From Brevundimonas sp. MF30-B (GTDB lineage: Bacteria > Pseudomonadota > Alphaproteobacteria > Caulobacterales > Caulobacteraceae), in assembly GCF_004683885.1 (NCBI RefSeq), contig NZ_CP038440.1:2080001-2144000 (forward strand): a DNA stretch of 64,000 nucleotides, read 5' to 3'. Shown in pieces: positions 28,112 through 37,411 of the stretch. A program made the position numbers and the translations under genes. Positions within the stretch are counted from its first letter, which is position 1; every line of letters starts with the position of its first letter. Below the pieces are notes generated by a model. The model saw only the letters and a list, made by a program, of their open reading frames with translations. It had not been told where the DNA came from and did no database searches.

Positions 28112-31100
28112 CAGGCGTCTCCGGTGCGGCCGGCGGCCGGCGCGGGCTCGTCGGGGTCGTAGGGGTCGTGCGGGGGCGCGCCATAGGTGGTCGGCAGGGC
28201 GCGCTCCTTCTCGGGGGGCTTGGGCAGTCGCGCCGCCAGGCCCCGGCAGATAACGTAGAAGACCGGCGTGAAGATCAGGCCGAAGAAGGTCACCCCCAGC
28301 ATGCCCGACACCACGGCCGTGCCCAGGGACTGACGCATCTCCGCGCCCGGCCCGGTCGCCAGCATCAACGGCAGAACGCCGAAGATGAAGGCGAACGACG
28401 TCATCAGGATCGGCCGCAGGCGCGTCCGAGCCGCCGACACGGCCGCGTCGAAGCGGTTCATGCCTTCGTTCTCTTCGGCCTGTTTGGCGAACTCGACGAT
28501 CAGGATGGCGTTCTTGGCCGCCAGCGCGATCAGAACCACCAGGCCGACCTGGACCAGGATGTTGTTGTCCAGTCCCGCCAGATTGACCCCGATCATAGCC
28601 GCCAGCACGCACATCGGCACGATCAGGATGACCGCCAGCGGCAGGGTGAAGGCCTCGTACTGGGCGGCCAGAACCAGGAAGACCAGCAGCACTGCCATGG
28701 CGAAGATCACGGACGCCCCGCCCGAGGCAGCCTTCTCCTGCAAGGCCAGGCCCGTCCATTCGTAGCCGAAGCCTTCAGGCAGGGTTTGGTCGGCCATCTG
28801 CTCCATGATGGCCAGCGCCTCGCCCGACGACACGCCCGGCGCCGCTTGACCCTGCAGCTCGGCCGCCGGGAACAGGTTGTAGCGCACGATGCGGGCCGGA
28901 CCGGAGTCCTCGCGCAGGTTGGCCACCGAGCCGATCGGCACCATCGCGCCGGAGGTCGAGCGGACCTTCAGGTTGGCGATGTCGGCCAGGTCGTCGCGAT
29001 AGGCCGGCTCGGCCTGGGCGGTCACCCGGAAGGTGCGGCCCAGGAAGTTGAAGTCGTTGACATAGGTCGAGCCCAGATAGGTGCCCAGGGTGTTGAACAC
29101 CTCGGACGGCTGGACCCCCATCATCAGGGCGCGGTCGCGGTCGACGTCAGCCGCGATGCGCGGCGCGCCAGTGTTGTAGGTCGAAAAGACCTGTTGCACC
29201 TCGGTCGGCGCCTGGGCCGCGGCGCCCATCATGGCGAAGGTAGCCCCTTCCAATGCGCGGTAGCCTGCGCCGGAACGGTCCTGGACCATCATGTTGAAGC
29301 CGTTGCCGGTGCCCAGACCCTGGACCGCTGGCGGCGCGATGACGAAGATCGACGCCTCCTCGATGCCTGCCACAGCCCCGGTGATGGCGCCGGCCAGGGC
29401 CGTGGCGCTCTGCTCCTTGGAGCGCTCGCCATAGTCGTTGAGGCGCACGAACAGGGTCGCGGCGTTGGAGCCGAACGAGAAGCTGGAGCCGTCCAGACCG
29501 GCGAAGGCGACCATGCCCTCGACGCCTTCGGTCTGGCCGATCAGCTCCTGCGCGCGGTTCATCACGGCCTCGGTGCGCTCGAGCGACGCGCCGGCCGGCA
29601 ACTGGATCACGCCGATCAGAACGCCCTGGTCCTGATCCGGGATGAAGCCCTGGGGCGTGTCGACCAGGCGCCAGGCCGTCAGGCCCAGAAGGCCGACATA
29701 GACGATCAGCACCAGGGTGACCGTGCGCACAAGCCGCGCGGTCAGGCGGCCATAGCGGTCCGACAGCCAGTCGAAGCCTTGGTTGAACTTACGGCCGGCA
29801 TAGCCGCCGTAATACATCACCGTGCCCCAGGCGCCCTTCTTGCGAGCGTGCGGATCGTGGTCCTTGTGCGGCTTTAGCAGCAGGGCCGCCATGGCCGGAG
29901 ACAGGGTCAGCGAGACGAACAGGGACACCACCGTCGCCGCCGCGATGGTCACGGCGAACTGGCGATAGAAGATGCCCGGAATGCCCGGCACGAACATGGT
30001 CGGTACGAACACCGCCACCAGCACCAGACCGATCGCGATCAGGGCGCCCGACACCTCCTGCATGGAGCGATAGGCGGCCTCCTTGGGGGTCAGACCTTCT
30101 CGGATCAGACGCTCGACGTTCTCGACCACGACGATGGCGTCATCGACCACGATGCCGACGGCCAGCACCAGGGCGAACAGTGACAGCGAGTTGATCGAAT
30201 AGCCGAGCATCAACTGGACGGCGAAGGTGCTGACCAGGGCGATCGGGATGGCCACGATCGGAATGATTGCCGCGCGCCAGTTCTGCAGGAAGACCAGCAC
30301 CACGATCACGACCAAGAAGACGGCCTCGATCAGGGTGTGCTGAACCGATTCCACCGAAGCGGCGACGAACTCGGTCGGGTTGTAGGCGATGGACACGTCC
30401 ATGCCCGCCGGCAGTTCGGCCTTGATGGCGTCCAACTCGGCGATGACGCGGTTGGCGGTGCCCAGCGCATTGGCGCCGGGCTGCTGGATGACGGCGACGC
30501 CGACTCCCAGCTGGCCGTCGAAATAGCCCTTGATGCCGTAGTCCTGGGCGCCCAGCTCGACCCGCGCCACGTCGCGGACGCGCGTGACGCGGCCTTCGGC
30601 GTCCGTGCGGATGACGATGTTGGCGAACTGTTCGGGATCGTCGAGACGGCCCTGGACCTGGATCGGCTGCTGGAAGGCGGCGGCGTTGGTGGCGAACGGC
30701 GGCTGGCCGATGGCGCCGGCCGCGGCCTGCACGTTCTGAGCGCGAAGCGCGGTGACGATGTCGGTGGCCGTCAGATTGCGCGCAGCCGCCTTCGCGGGGT
30801 CGATCCAGACCCGCATCGAATAGTTGCCGCCGCCGAAGATCTGGACGTTGCCGACGCCCTCGACGCGCAGCAGGCGGTCGCGGATGGTCGAGTTGGCGTA
30901 GTTCCCGACATAGTCGTTATCCAGACTGCCGTCCGGCGAGGTCACGCCGGCGATCATCAGGAAGCCGCTCTCTGCCTTGTTGACGATCACGCCGCCCTGA
31001 CGGACCTGCTCTGGCAGTCTCGGTTCGGCCAGCGCGATGCGGTTCTGAACCAGCACCTGGGCCGCATCCAGATCCGTGCCCGGCTGGAAGGTGACGGTGA

Positions 31101-31374
31101 TCGATACCGCCCCGTCCGAGGTCGAGGATGAGGTCAGATACAGCATCCCTTCGACGCCGTTGATCTCCTGCTCGATCGGCGCCGCCACGGTTTCGGCCAC
31201 GGTCTCGGCCGAGGCGCCGGGATAGGCGGTGTTCACCGTGATCGTGGGCGGCGCGATCTCGGGGTATTGCGACAGCGGCAGCAGCGGATAGGCGAACATC
31301 CCCACCAGGGTGATGAACACCGCGATCACGCCCGCGAAGATCGGGCGGTCGATGAAGAAGCGTGAAATGTTCAT
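28111..31374 (-). CDS. RND multidrug efflux pump, inner-membrane subunit (HAE1 family)
   Basis: Proton-driven trimeric pump of 1087 aa, the typical length. It begins MNISRFFIDRPIFAGVIAV and shows LPLSQYPEIAPPTI, the transmembrane aspartate pair in AVGIVVDDAIVVVENVER near residue 410 that relays protons, GFIPDQDQG, and a conserved second half with LAAKNAILIVEFAK. The closest familiar relatives are AcrB/MexB/AdeB. A short polar tail (residues after about 1040) is proline-rich. It sits between adaptor and channel genes, with a 4-base gap to the adaptor, forming a complete tripartite system controlled by the divergent TetR gene. Substrates are inferred as hydrophobic drugs or toxins, not seen. 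Confidence 0.95.
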   Translation of the reverse strand: MNISRFFIDRPIFAGVIAVFITLVGMFAYPLLPLSQYPEIAPPTITVNTAYPGASAETVAETVAAPIEQEINGVEGMLYLTSSSTSDGAVSITVTFQPGTDLDAAQVLVQNRIALAEPRLPEQVRQGGVIVNKAESGFLMIAGVTSPDGSLDNDYVGNYANSTIRDRLLRVEGVGNVQIFGGGNYSMRVWIDPAKAAARNLTATDIVTALRAQNVQAAAGAIGQPPFATNAAAFQQPIQVQGRLDDPEQFANIVIRTDAEGRVTRVRDVARVELGAQDYGIKGYFDGQLGVGVAVIQQPGANALGTANRVIAELDAIKAELPAGMDVSIAYNPTEFVAASVESVQHTLIEAVFLVVIVVLVFLQNWRAAIIPIVAIPIALVSTFAVQLMLGYSINSLSLFALVLAVGIVVDDAIVVVENVERLIREGLTPKEAAYRSMQEVSGALIAIGLVLVAVFVPTMFVPGIPGIFYRQFAVTIAAATVVSLFVSLTLSPAMAALLLKPHKDHDPHARKKGAWGTVMYYGGYAGRKFNQGFDWLSDRYGRLTARLVRTVTLVLIVYVGLLGLTAWRLVDTPQGFIPDQDQGVLIGVIQLPAGASLERTEAVMNRAQELIGQTEGVEGMVAFAGLDGSSFSFGSNAATLFVRLNDYGERSKEQSATALAGAITGAVAGIEEASIFVIAPPAVQGLGTGNGFNMMVQDRSGAGYRALEGATFAMMGAAAQAPTEVQQVFSTYNTGAPRIAADVDRDRALMMGVQPSEVFNTLGTYLGSTYVNDFNFLGRTFRVTAQAEPAYRDDLADIANLKVRSTSGAMVPIGSVANLREDSGPARIVRYNLFPAAELQGQAAPGVSSGEALAIMEQMADQTLPEGFGYEWTGLALQEKAASGGASVIFAMAVLLVFLVLAAQYEAFTLPLAVILIVPMCVLAAMIGVNLAGLDNNILVQVGLVVLIALAAKNAILIVEFAKQAEENEGMNRFDAAVSAARTRLRPILMTSFAFIFGVLPLMLATGPGAEMRQSLGTAVVSGMLGVTFFGLIFTPVFYVICRGLAARLPKPPEKERALPTTYGAPPHDPYDPDEPAPAAGRTGDA

Positions 31375-31378
31375 CGGA

Positions 31379-32611
31379 TCAGCGCGCCGCCGGAGCCGCG
31401 GCCGGCGCGGCGGCGGGGGCCGCCGACACCGTGCCGGAAATCGTGCCGGTCGCGGCCGGCGGGGCATAGGTCACCGGCGTCTGGTCTTCACGCGCTTGTG
31501 GCGTGATCGTGCCGTTCTGCGCCTGGACCTTCATGCCCGGCTGAATGCGCTGCAGGCCGTTGATGACCACGCGATCCTGGGCCGTGATGCCCGACCGGAT
31601 GACGCGCAGGCCGTCCACCAAGGGGCCGAGCTGCACGGCCTTGGCCGTGACCGAGCCGTCGGCGGCCACGACCTGGACCACCCGGCGGGCGGCGTCGGTG
31701 CCGATGGCGGCGTCCGGCACGAGCAGGGCGTCATAGGCGGCGGCCCCAGCCACGCGGGCCTGGCCGAACATGCCGGGCTTCAGGAAGCCGTCGGCGTTGG
31801 GCACCACGGCGCGCAGGCGAACCGTGCCCGAGCTGGCGTCGATGGCGTTGTCGGTGAAGTCCAGCGTGCCGGAACGGTTGAACGCCGCCTCGTCCTGCAG
31901 ACGAATGGACACCGGCGCGGCCCCGCTGGCGCGCGCCTGGCGCTGATACTTGAGCAGCAGGGCCTCGGAGCCTTCGAACACGAAATAGATCGGCGAGGAC
32001 GACACGATGGTCGTCAGCACGTCCGCGGCCGACGAGCCGCCGGCCACTAGGTTGCCCGCGTCCACGCGGCGGTCCGACACGCGGCCCGAGGCCGGAGCGG
32101 TCACGCGGGTGAACTCCAAGTTCAGCTGAGCCGTGCGGAGCGCCGCATTGGCGGCGGCGACATTGGCCTGGGCGCCTTCCAGGGCTCCGCGGTTGGCGTC
32201 GACCTCGGCCTGCGACACGGCTTGGGCCGCCAGCAGGCCTTCGCTGCGGGTCAGGTTGGCCTGAGCCAGCGTCAGCTGGGCCTGGGCTTGCGACAGCTGG
32301 GCTCGCGCCGAGGAGACAGCGGCCTGGGCCGGGCGCGGGTCCAGGGTGAACAGCAGCTGGCCGCGACGCACGAAATCGCCGTCCTTGAAGTGGACCGACT
32401 GGATATAGCCGCCGACGCGCGCCTTCACATCGACCGTCTGCACCGCCTCGAACCGGCCGGTGAATTCGTCCTGGTCGACGACCTGACGGGCCAGGGGGTT
32501 GGCCACCGTGACCGGCGCGGCCTGGGGCGCGGGGGCCTCTTCGCCACGCGAACAGCCATAAAGCGCGCCCGTCATCATGACGGCCACGGCCAGCATCATC
32601 TGCTTGCGCAT
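31379..32611 (-). CDS. RND efflux periplasmic adaptor (membrane fusion protein)
   Basis: Lipid-anchored adaptor linking pump and outer channel, 410 aa. The start ATG at 32611 has GGAGAAG five bases upstream; an in-frame codon nine residues earlier lacks one. Signal peptide with lipobox GALYGC, then a lipoyl half (VKARVGGYIQSVHFKDGDFVRRGQLLFTLD), an alpha-hairpin coiled coil from about 95 to 165, the second lipoyl half (APASGRVSDRRVDAGNLV) and beta-barrel domain. The C-terminal 40 residues are alanine/proline repeats. First gene of the operon; its promoter region contains the two TetR-type operators. Confidence 0.94.
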   Translation of the reverse strand: MRKQMMLAVAVMMTGALYGCSRGEEAPAPQAAPVTVANPLARQVVDQDEFTGRFEAVQTVDVKARVGGYIQSVHFKDGDFVRRGQLLFTLDPRPAQAAVSSARAQLSQAQAQLTLAQANLTRSEGLLAAQAVSQAEVDANRGALEGAQANVAAANAALRTAQLNLEFTRVTAPASGRVSDRRVDAGNLVAGGSSAADVLTTIVSSSPIYFVFEGSEALLLKYQRQARASGAAPVSIRLQDEAAFNRSGTLDFTDNAIDASSGTVRLRAVVPNADGFLKPGMFGQARVAGAAAYDALLVPDAAIGTDAARRVVQVVAADGSVTAKAVQLGPLVDGLRVIRSGITAQDRVVINGLQRIQPGMKVQAQNGTITPQAREDQTPVTYAPPAATGTISGTVSAAPAAAPAAAPAAR

Positions 32612-32665
32612 TCGCGCTTCTCCGTTCGGGAATCCCACAACCGCCGCCGAGGGGAGTCGGCCGGG

Positions 32666-32681
32666 GTCAACGGGCGATGAC
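32666..32681. promoter_or_regulatory. TetR-type operator, copy 1
   Basis: GTCAACGGGCGATGAC is an imperfect palindrome (GTCA...TGAC ends). A 20-base version of it recurs 38 bases away with two mismatches. It lies 54 bases upstream of the adaptor start, in the divergent promoter region of the efflux operon and its TetR gene. Confidence 0.6.
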
Positions 32682-32703
32682 TTAGGTGAGCCGCCCCACT
32701 CTT

Positions 32704-32719
32704 GTCAACAGGCGATGAC
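32704..32719. promoter_or_regulatory. TetR-type operator, copy 2, overlapping a -35 element of the efflux operon
   Basis: GTCAACAGGCGATGAC matches copy 1 except one base in the 16. On the minus strand the first six bases of a TTGACA element (32708-32703) overlap it, which would be the -35 of the efflux promoter, so a bound repressor would block RNA polymerase. Binding by the neighbouring TetR protein is inferred. Confidence 0.6.
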
Positions 32720-32761
32720 ATAGCCATAAGACCCGTGGGGACATTAACGGAGACGCCTGTA

Positions 32762-33352
32762 TTGCCTGGCCCTCAAGCCTGCATCGCGCCGCGCCCGCGC
32801 AACGCCGCCGCCACGCGCGCGGCCATCCTGGACGCTGCGCGCACGCGCTTCGCCCGCGAAAGCTATGACGACGTCGGCATGCGCGACCTGGCCCGCGACG
32901 TGGGCGTCGATGCGGCGCTGATCAGCCGCTACTTCGGCTCAAAGGACGAGTTGTTCTCCGAAACGCTCGACAGCTGCTCCAAGGGCGGCGACCTTATGGA
33001 CGGCGACCGCGCCACCTGGGGCGCCCGCGTGGCCGACCAGGTCGTTTACGGCAAGAAGGACGAGCAGGAGGCCCACAACAAGCTTCAGGGCCTTCTGATC
33101 ATGCTGCGGTCCGTCGGTTCAGCCCGCGCCAACGAACTGGTGAAACAGTCCGCCACGGATCGCTTCTACAGCCCCTTCACCGCCTGGGTCGGGGGGCCGG
33201 GCGCGGCCGTGCGCGCCCGCCTGGCCATCGGCCTGATCATGGGGCTGAGCATCAGCCGCGAGATGACCGGCGGCTTCAACCTGTCGCCCGAAGAATGCGA
33301 GCAGTTGCGCGACCGGCTGGCGGTCGCGCTCCAGGGCCTGCTCGAGGGCTGA
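32762..33352 (+). CDS. TetR/AcrR-family transcriptional repressor
   Basis: Likely repressor of the divergent RND operon. The N-terminal helix-turn-helix is AAILDAARTRFARESYDDVGMRDLARDVGVDAALISRYFGSKDELF (about residues 20-65), a standard TetR domain; the rest is a helical ligand and dimer domain. The start taken is TTG 32762, with GGAG nine bases upstream, giving 196 aa. A TTG at 32702 and GTG at 32735 are in frame but would put the operator inside the gene. The frame from either gives the same DNA-binding domain. Convergent with the S9 peptidase, 6 bases apart. Confidence 0.9.
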   Translation: MPGPQACIAPRPRNAAATRAAILDAARTRFARESYDDVGMRDLARDVGVDAALISRYFGSKDELFSETLDSCSKGGDLMDGDRATWGARVADQVVYGKKDEQEAHNKLQGLLIMLRSVGSARANELVKQSATDRFYSPFTAWVGGPGAAVRARLAIGLIMGLSISREMTGGFNLSPEECEQLRDRLAVALQGLLEG

Positions 33353-33358
33353 GGCCGC

Positions 33359-35824
33359 TCAGGGGGCGGCCGGCGCCCCGCTCTGCGGCTTCAGATAGCG
33401 GTCCAGCCAGCCAGACATCTCCCACAGGGTGTGCCCGACCGACTCGCGCGCCCGATAGCCGTGCGCCTCCAGCGGCAGGACGACATAGCGCGCCGTCGCG
33501 CCCTTGCCCTTCAGCGCCGCATAGAACCGCTCGCTCTGCACCGGGAAGGTGCCGGAGTTGTCGTCCGCCTCGCCGTGGATCAGCAGGATCGGCTCATTGA
33601 TCCGGTCGGCGTAGGTGAAGGGCGACATGGCGGTATAGGTCTCGGTCGCCTCCCAATAGTCGCGCTGTTCCGCCTGGAAGCCGAAGGGCGTCAGGGTGCG
33701 GTTGTAGGCGCCCGAGCGGGCGATCCCCGTGGCGAACAGGTCGGTGTGCGCCAGCAGGTTGGCCGTCATGAAGGCGCCGTAGCTGTGGCCCCCCACGGCG
33801 ATCCGGCCGCGCTCGGCCACGCCCATGTCGACCACGGCGTTGACCGCCGCCTCGGCATTGGCGCGCAGCTGTTCGATGTAGGTGTCGTTCGGCTCTGCCC
33901 CGTCGCGGCCGATGATCGGCATGGCCGGGTTGTCCAGGATGGCGTAGCCCTGGGTCAGCAGGAAGAGGTGGCTGGAGCCGCCCGGCCGCACGAAGCGGTT
34001 GCCGGAATCGACCACCTGGCCGGCCACGTCCGCGTCGGTGAACTCCGACGGATAGGCCCACATCAACAGCGGCAGCGGACCGTCGCGGTCCTTGTCGTAA
34101 CCCGCCGGCAGATACAGCACGCCCGACAGGTTCACGCCGTCGGCGCGCTGATAGGTGATGGTCTGGCGCGTCGCCCCGGCCAGTTGCGGCGCGGGGTCGG
34201 GGAAGTTGGTCAGCGCCGTGGGCTGGCCGCCCGACAAGTCGCGGATCTGCAGATTGGCCGGCAGGTCGCGCGTCTCGCGGCGCGTCACGACGCGACGGTT
34301 CTGATCGTCCAGGAAGCCCACCAGGGTCTCGTACTCGCCGTCGGCCGAGGTCCACAGGCGCTGGGACTGGCCGCTGGCCAGATCGAGACTGGCCAGGAAG
34401 GGGTATTCGCCCTGACGCGTGGCGCCCGCGCCGCTCATCAAAACCCCCTGCCCGTCCGGCGTGAAGCGGATGGTGGAGAAGCCGCGGCCGTTGGGCTGGG
34501 TCACCACAGAGCCGGGGTCGTTGTAGCGATCCTGATAGTTGCGCTCGATCAGCACCCGGCCCTGGCCGGGGTTGGACGGATCGACGACGTAGCGGGTCTC
34601 GTGACGCGTGTTGAACCAACGGCTGTTGACCATGGCCAGGTCATCGCGCCCCCAGGCGGCGCCGGCGAAGCGCTCGTTCAGATCGATCAGGGTCGTCGGC
34701 TGGGCTGTGAAGGGCGCAGCCAGCATGAAGACGCGGTCGCGCACGGTCGCCTCGGCGCGGCTGTCGCCTCCGTCCTGGGCCTCGGTCCAGACCAGGGTGG
34801 CCGGCGCATCGGCGCGCCAGCTGATCGAGCGCGGCCCCGGCGCGACGGAGTCGAACGGGGTCGGAATGTTGTCACGCAGCGGCAGGTCCGCCACGCGGTG
34901 GACGACCCGACCGTTCAGGTCGGTCACGACGACGTCCGCCGGGAACAGACCGGCCGGCACCACATAGCTGTAGGGCCGCTTGGCCACCGTCTGAAGAATG
35001 TGCCGGCCGTCGGGCGCGACCGAGAAGCCCAGAATGACGCCCGCCTGGCCGATCGCCCGAGGCTGACCGTTCAGTGGCGCCAGCATCAGCTGGCCGGTGA
35101 AATAGTGGTCGAACAGAGCCTCGTCAGCGGGATCGGTCAGAAGGTCCTGATAGGTGCGGACCGGCGCGGCGCGGCCGCCGGTCTCATCGATCAGCGGACC
35201 GGTCGGCGGACGGGTCACGTCCGGCGCGGCGCCGCGACCCGCCGGAATGGCGCGCACGACCAGGCCCGAGCTGTCCGGCAGCCAGTCCATGCCCGACCCC
35301 GCCGCCTGGTTCAGCACCGGACCGGTCAGCTTGCGTGCGCGGGCGCTGGCCACGTCGGCGACCCAGAGCTCCAGGCCCTGCGGCGTGTCCATCACCAGGG
35401 CCAGGCTCTTGCCGTCCGGCGACCAGCCGCCGGCGGTGAAGCGAGCGTTGGCCGGCAGGGCGACGGCGCGCGGCTGACCCCCTTCGACCGTCTGGAAGCT
35501 GAGGCCGGTCAGCCAGGCCGTGCGGCTGTTGGCCGGGCCGTTGTTGCGCGGATTGATGCGATAGCCGCCCAGGCGCAGCATCGGCTCGGCCAGTTCGGCG
35601 ATCGGCGGCAGATTGGCGCGGTCATAGAGCGCCAGCGTCGTCCGGTCCGGGCTTAGGCTGGGCGTCGGCGACGGGCGCGCGTCCAGTATGTCGACGATCG
35701 GCGCGGGCGGCTGCTGATAGACGGGGGCGGCGTCATTGGCCGCAGGAGCCTGAGCCAGCGCGGGCGTCGCGGCCAGCAGAACGAACATCGGCAGGACGAC
35801 CTGCCCCATCAAACGGTTGCGCAT
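33359..35824 (-). CDS. Exported S9-family prolyl oligopeptidase-type peptidase
   Basis: A secreted serine peptidase of 821 aa. Signal peptide ends near ATPALAQA. A long WD-like beta-propeller domain fills the N-terminal 530 residues, then an alpha/beta-hydrolase domain with serine in GGHSYGAF (near residue 660), aspartate in HGEADDNSGT and histidine in LEAHGYRARE. The YxGAFMTANLLAHTD context resembles the glutamyl endopeptidase branch (S9D) found in plants and bacteria. Start ATG 35824 has GGGGGAG six bases upstream. The substrate is unknown. Confidence 0.9.
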   Translation of the reverse strand: MRNRLMGQVVLPMFVLLAATPALAQAPAANDAAPVYQQPPAPIVDILDARPSPTPSLSPDRTTLALYDRANLPPIAELAEPMLRLGGYRINPRNNGPANSRTAWLTGLSFQTVEGGQPRAVALPANARFTAGGWSPDGKSLALVMDTPQGLELWVADVASARARKLTGPVLNQAAGSGMDWLPDSSGLVVRAIPAGRGAAPDVTRPPTGPLIDETGGRAAPVRTYQDLLTDPADEALFDHYFTGQLMLAPLNGQPRAIGQAGVILGFSVAPDGRHILQTVAKRPYSYVVPAGLFPADVVVTDLNGRVVHRVADLPLRDNIPTPFDSVAPGPRSISWRADAPATLVWTEAQDGGDSRAEATVRDRVFMLAAPFTAQPTTLIDLNERFAGAAWGRDDLAMVNSRWFNTRHETRYVVDPSNPGQGRVLIERNYQDRYNDPGSVVTQPNGRGFSTIRFTPDGQGVLMSGAGATRQGEYPFLASLDLASGQSQRLWTSADGEYETLVGFLDDQNRRVVTRRETRDLPANLQIRDLSGGQPTALTNFPDPAPQLAGATRQTITYQRADGVNLSGVLYLPAGYDKDRDGPLPLLMWAYPSEFTDADVAGQVVDSGNRFVRPGGSSHLFLLTQGYAILDNPAMPIIGRDGAEPNDTYIEQLRANAEAAVNAVVDMGVAERGRIAVGGHSYGAFMTANLLAHTDLFATGIARSGAYNRTLTPFGFQAEQRDYWEATETYTAMSPFTYADRINEPILLIHGEADDNSGTFPVQSERFYAALKGKGATARYVVLPLEAHGYRARESVGHTLWEMSGWLDRYLKPQSGAPAAP

Positions 35825-35867
35825 CGTCGTCTCCCCCATCGGCCCGTCACTGAACGCGGACGATCCG

Positions 35868-35896
35868 GTCTAGGTTACGCTGTAACGCAGGGTCAA
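35868..35896 (-). promoter_or_regulatory. Promoter with palindrome in the spacer, for the S9 peptidase gene
   Basis: On the minus strand TTGACC (35896-35891) and CTAGAC (35873-35868) are spaced by 17 bases, fitting the Caulobacter housekeeping promoter pattern TTGAC-N-CTANA. The spacer holds GTTAC-AGC-GTAAC, an inverted repeat placed exactly between the two elements, as with MerR-type operators. The predicted start of transcription is about 35 bases upstream of the peptidase ATG. Confidence 0.5.
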
Positions 35897-35993
35897 GGCG
35901 CGATGATGCGCCGTCTCCCTTGCCCCGAACCTCACGCCGCGTTACCCACGATCAACGCCGCTATATTCATCAGACGGTGAAAAGGGAGCGCCG

Positions 35994-36719
35994 ATGCGCA
36001 AGATATTTCCGGATGTCCGATCCGCCCTGGAGGGCCTGACGTTCGACGGCATGACCGTGATGTCCGGCGGCTTCGGCCTGTGCGGCATTCCCGAGGGGCT
36101 GATCGCGGGCCTGCGCGACAGCGGTGTCAAGGGCCTGACCGTCATCTCCAACAACGCCGGGGTCGACGGCTTCGGCCTAGGCCAGCTGCTCGGCACGCGC
36201 CAGATCGCCAAGATGATCTCGTCCTACGTCGGCGAGAACAAGGAGTTCGAGCGCCAGTACCTCGCCGGCGAGCTGGAGCTGGAGTTCAATCCGCAGGGCA
36301 CCCTGGCCGAGCGCATCCGCGCGGGCGGCGCGGGCATCCCGGCCTTCTTCACCGCCACCGGCGTCGGCACCCTGGTCGCCGAGGGCAAGGAAGTGCGCAA
36401 CTTCGACGGCCGCGACTACGTCATGGAGACCGGCCTGATCGCCGACCTGTCGATCATCAAGGCCTGGAAGGCCGACGAGCGCGGCAATCTGGTGTTCCGC
36501 AAGACGGCCCGCAACTTCAACCCGATGATGGCGACGGCGGGCAAGGCCTGCGTCGTCGAGGTCGAGGAGATCGTGCCGACCGGCTCGCTGGACCCCGACC
36601 ACATCCACACGCCGGGGATCTATGTGGACCGCATCGTCCAGACCGTCTCCGAGAAGCGCATCGAACAGCGCACTGTCCGTCAACGTGCCGCCGGCGCCGC
36701 CGCCGGATCGGAGGTCTGA
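35994..36719 (+). CDS. scoA: 3-oxoacid CoA-transferase subunit A
   Basis: Alpha subunit of succinyl-CoA:3-ketoacid CoA-transferase, 241 aa. It begins [37 protein letters not shown], with the glycine-rich motif of the CoA-transferase family, then [15 protein letters not shown] and the [23 protein letters not shown] region typical of scoA. The enzyme activates ketone bodies and other 3-oxo acids using succinyl-CoA. The ATG has GGGAG six bases upstream and a TATATT element at 35962-35967. The subunit B gene starts 2 bases after its stop. Confidence 0.93.
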   Translation: MRKIFPDVRSALEGLTFDGMTVMSGGFGLCGIPEGLIAGLRDSGVKGLTVISNNAGVDGFGLGQLLGTRQIAKMISSYVGENKEFERQYLAGELELEFNPQGTLAERIRAGGAGIPAFFTATGVGTLVAEGKEVRNFDGRDYVMETGLIADLSIIKAWKADERGNLVFRKTARNFNPMMATAGKACVVEVEEIVPTGSLDPDHIHTPGIYVDRIVQTVSEKRIEQRTVRQRAAGAAAGSEV

Positions 36720-36721
36720 TC

Positions 36722-37372
36722 ATGCCCCGCACCCGTGAACAGCTCGCCGAACGCGCCGCCAAGGAACTCCAGGACGGCTTCTACGTGAACCTGGGCATCG
36801 GCATTCCGACGCTGGTGGCCAACTACATCCCCGAGGGTATGACCGTGACGCTGCAAAGCGAGAACGGCATGCTGGGGATGGGCCCCTTCCCCTACGAGGG
36901 CGAAGAGGACGCCGACCTGATCAACGCTGGCAAGCAGACGATCACCGCCATTCCCGAGAGCGCCTATTTCAGCTCGGCCGACAGCTTCGCCATGATCCGA
37001 GGCGGCCACATCAACCTGTCGATCCTGGGCGCGATGGAAGTGGCCGAGAACGGCGACATCGCCAACTGGATGATCCCCGGCAAGCTGGTGAAGGGCATGG
37101 GCGGCGCCATGGACCTGGTCGCCGGGGTCAAGCGCGTCGTGGTGGTCATGGATCACGCCAACAAACACGGCCAGTCCAAGGTGCTGAAGGCCTGCACTCT
37201 TCCCCTGACAGGCACGGGCGTGGTCAGCCGCATCATCACCGACCTGTGCGTCTTCGACGTCAAGCCGGATGGCGCGGGCCTGGAGCTCATCGAGCTGGCC
37301 GACGGCGTGACCCTGGACGAGGTCGCCGCCAAGACCGAGGCGACGTACACGGTGAAGCCGGGCCTGGGCTGA
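36722..37372 (+). CDS. scoB: 3-oxoacid CoA-transferase subunit B
   Basis: Beta subunit of the same enzyme, 216 aa. It begins [32 protein letters not shown] and contains [11 protein letters not shown] near residue 50, whose glutamate forms the covalent CoA thioester in the family, followed by [15 protein letters not shown] and the [14 protein letters not shown] motif. It follows scoA immediately, so the two products form the heteromeric enzyme. Next comes a 39-base convergent gap to the DUF1801 gene. Confidence 0.93.
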   Translation: MPRTREQLAERAAKELQDGFYVNLGIGIPTLVANYIPEGMTVTLQSENGMLGMGPFPYEGEEDADLINAGKQTITAIPESAYFSSADSFAMIRGGHINLSILGAMEVAENGDIANWMIPGKLVKGMGGAMDLVAGVKRVVVVMDHANKHGQSKVLKACTLPLTGTGVVSRIITDLCVFDVKPDGAGLELIELADGVTLDEVAAKTEATYTVKPGLG

Positions 37373-37411
37373 CAACGACGATCGGCGGGTCTGAAGGCCC
37401 GACGAGGCCGT

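Noticed and set aside
33431-35656. Open frame of 741 codons on the plus strand opposite the S9 peptidase
   Set aside because: Same antisense artefact; no domain or ribosome site.
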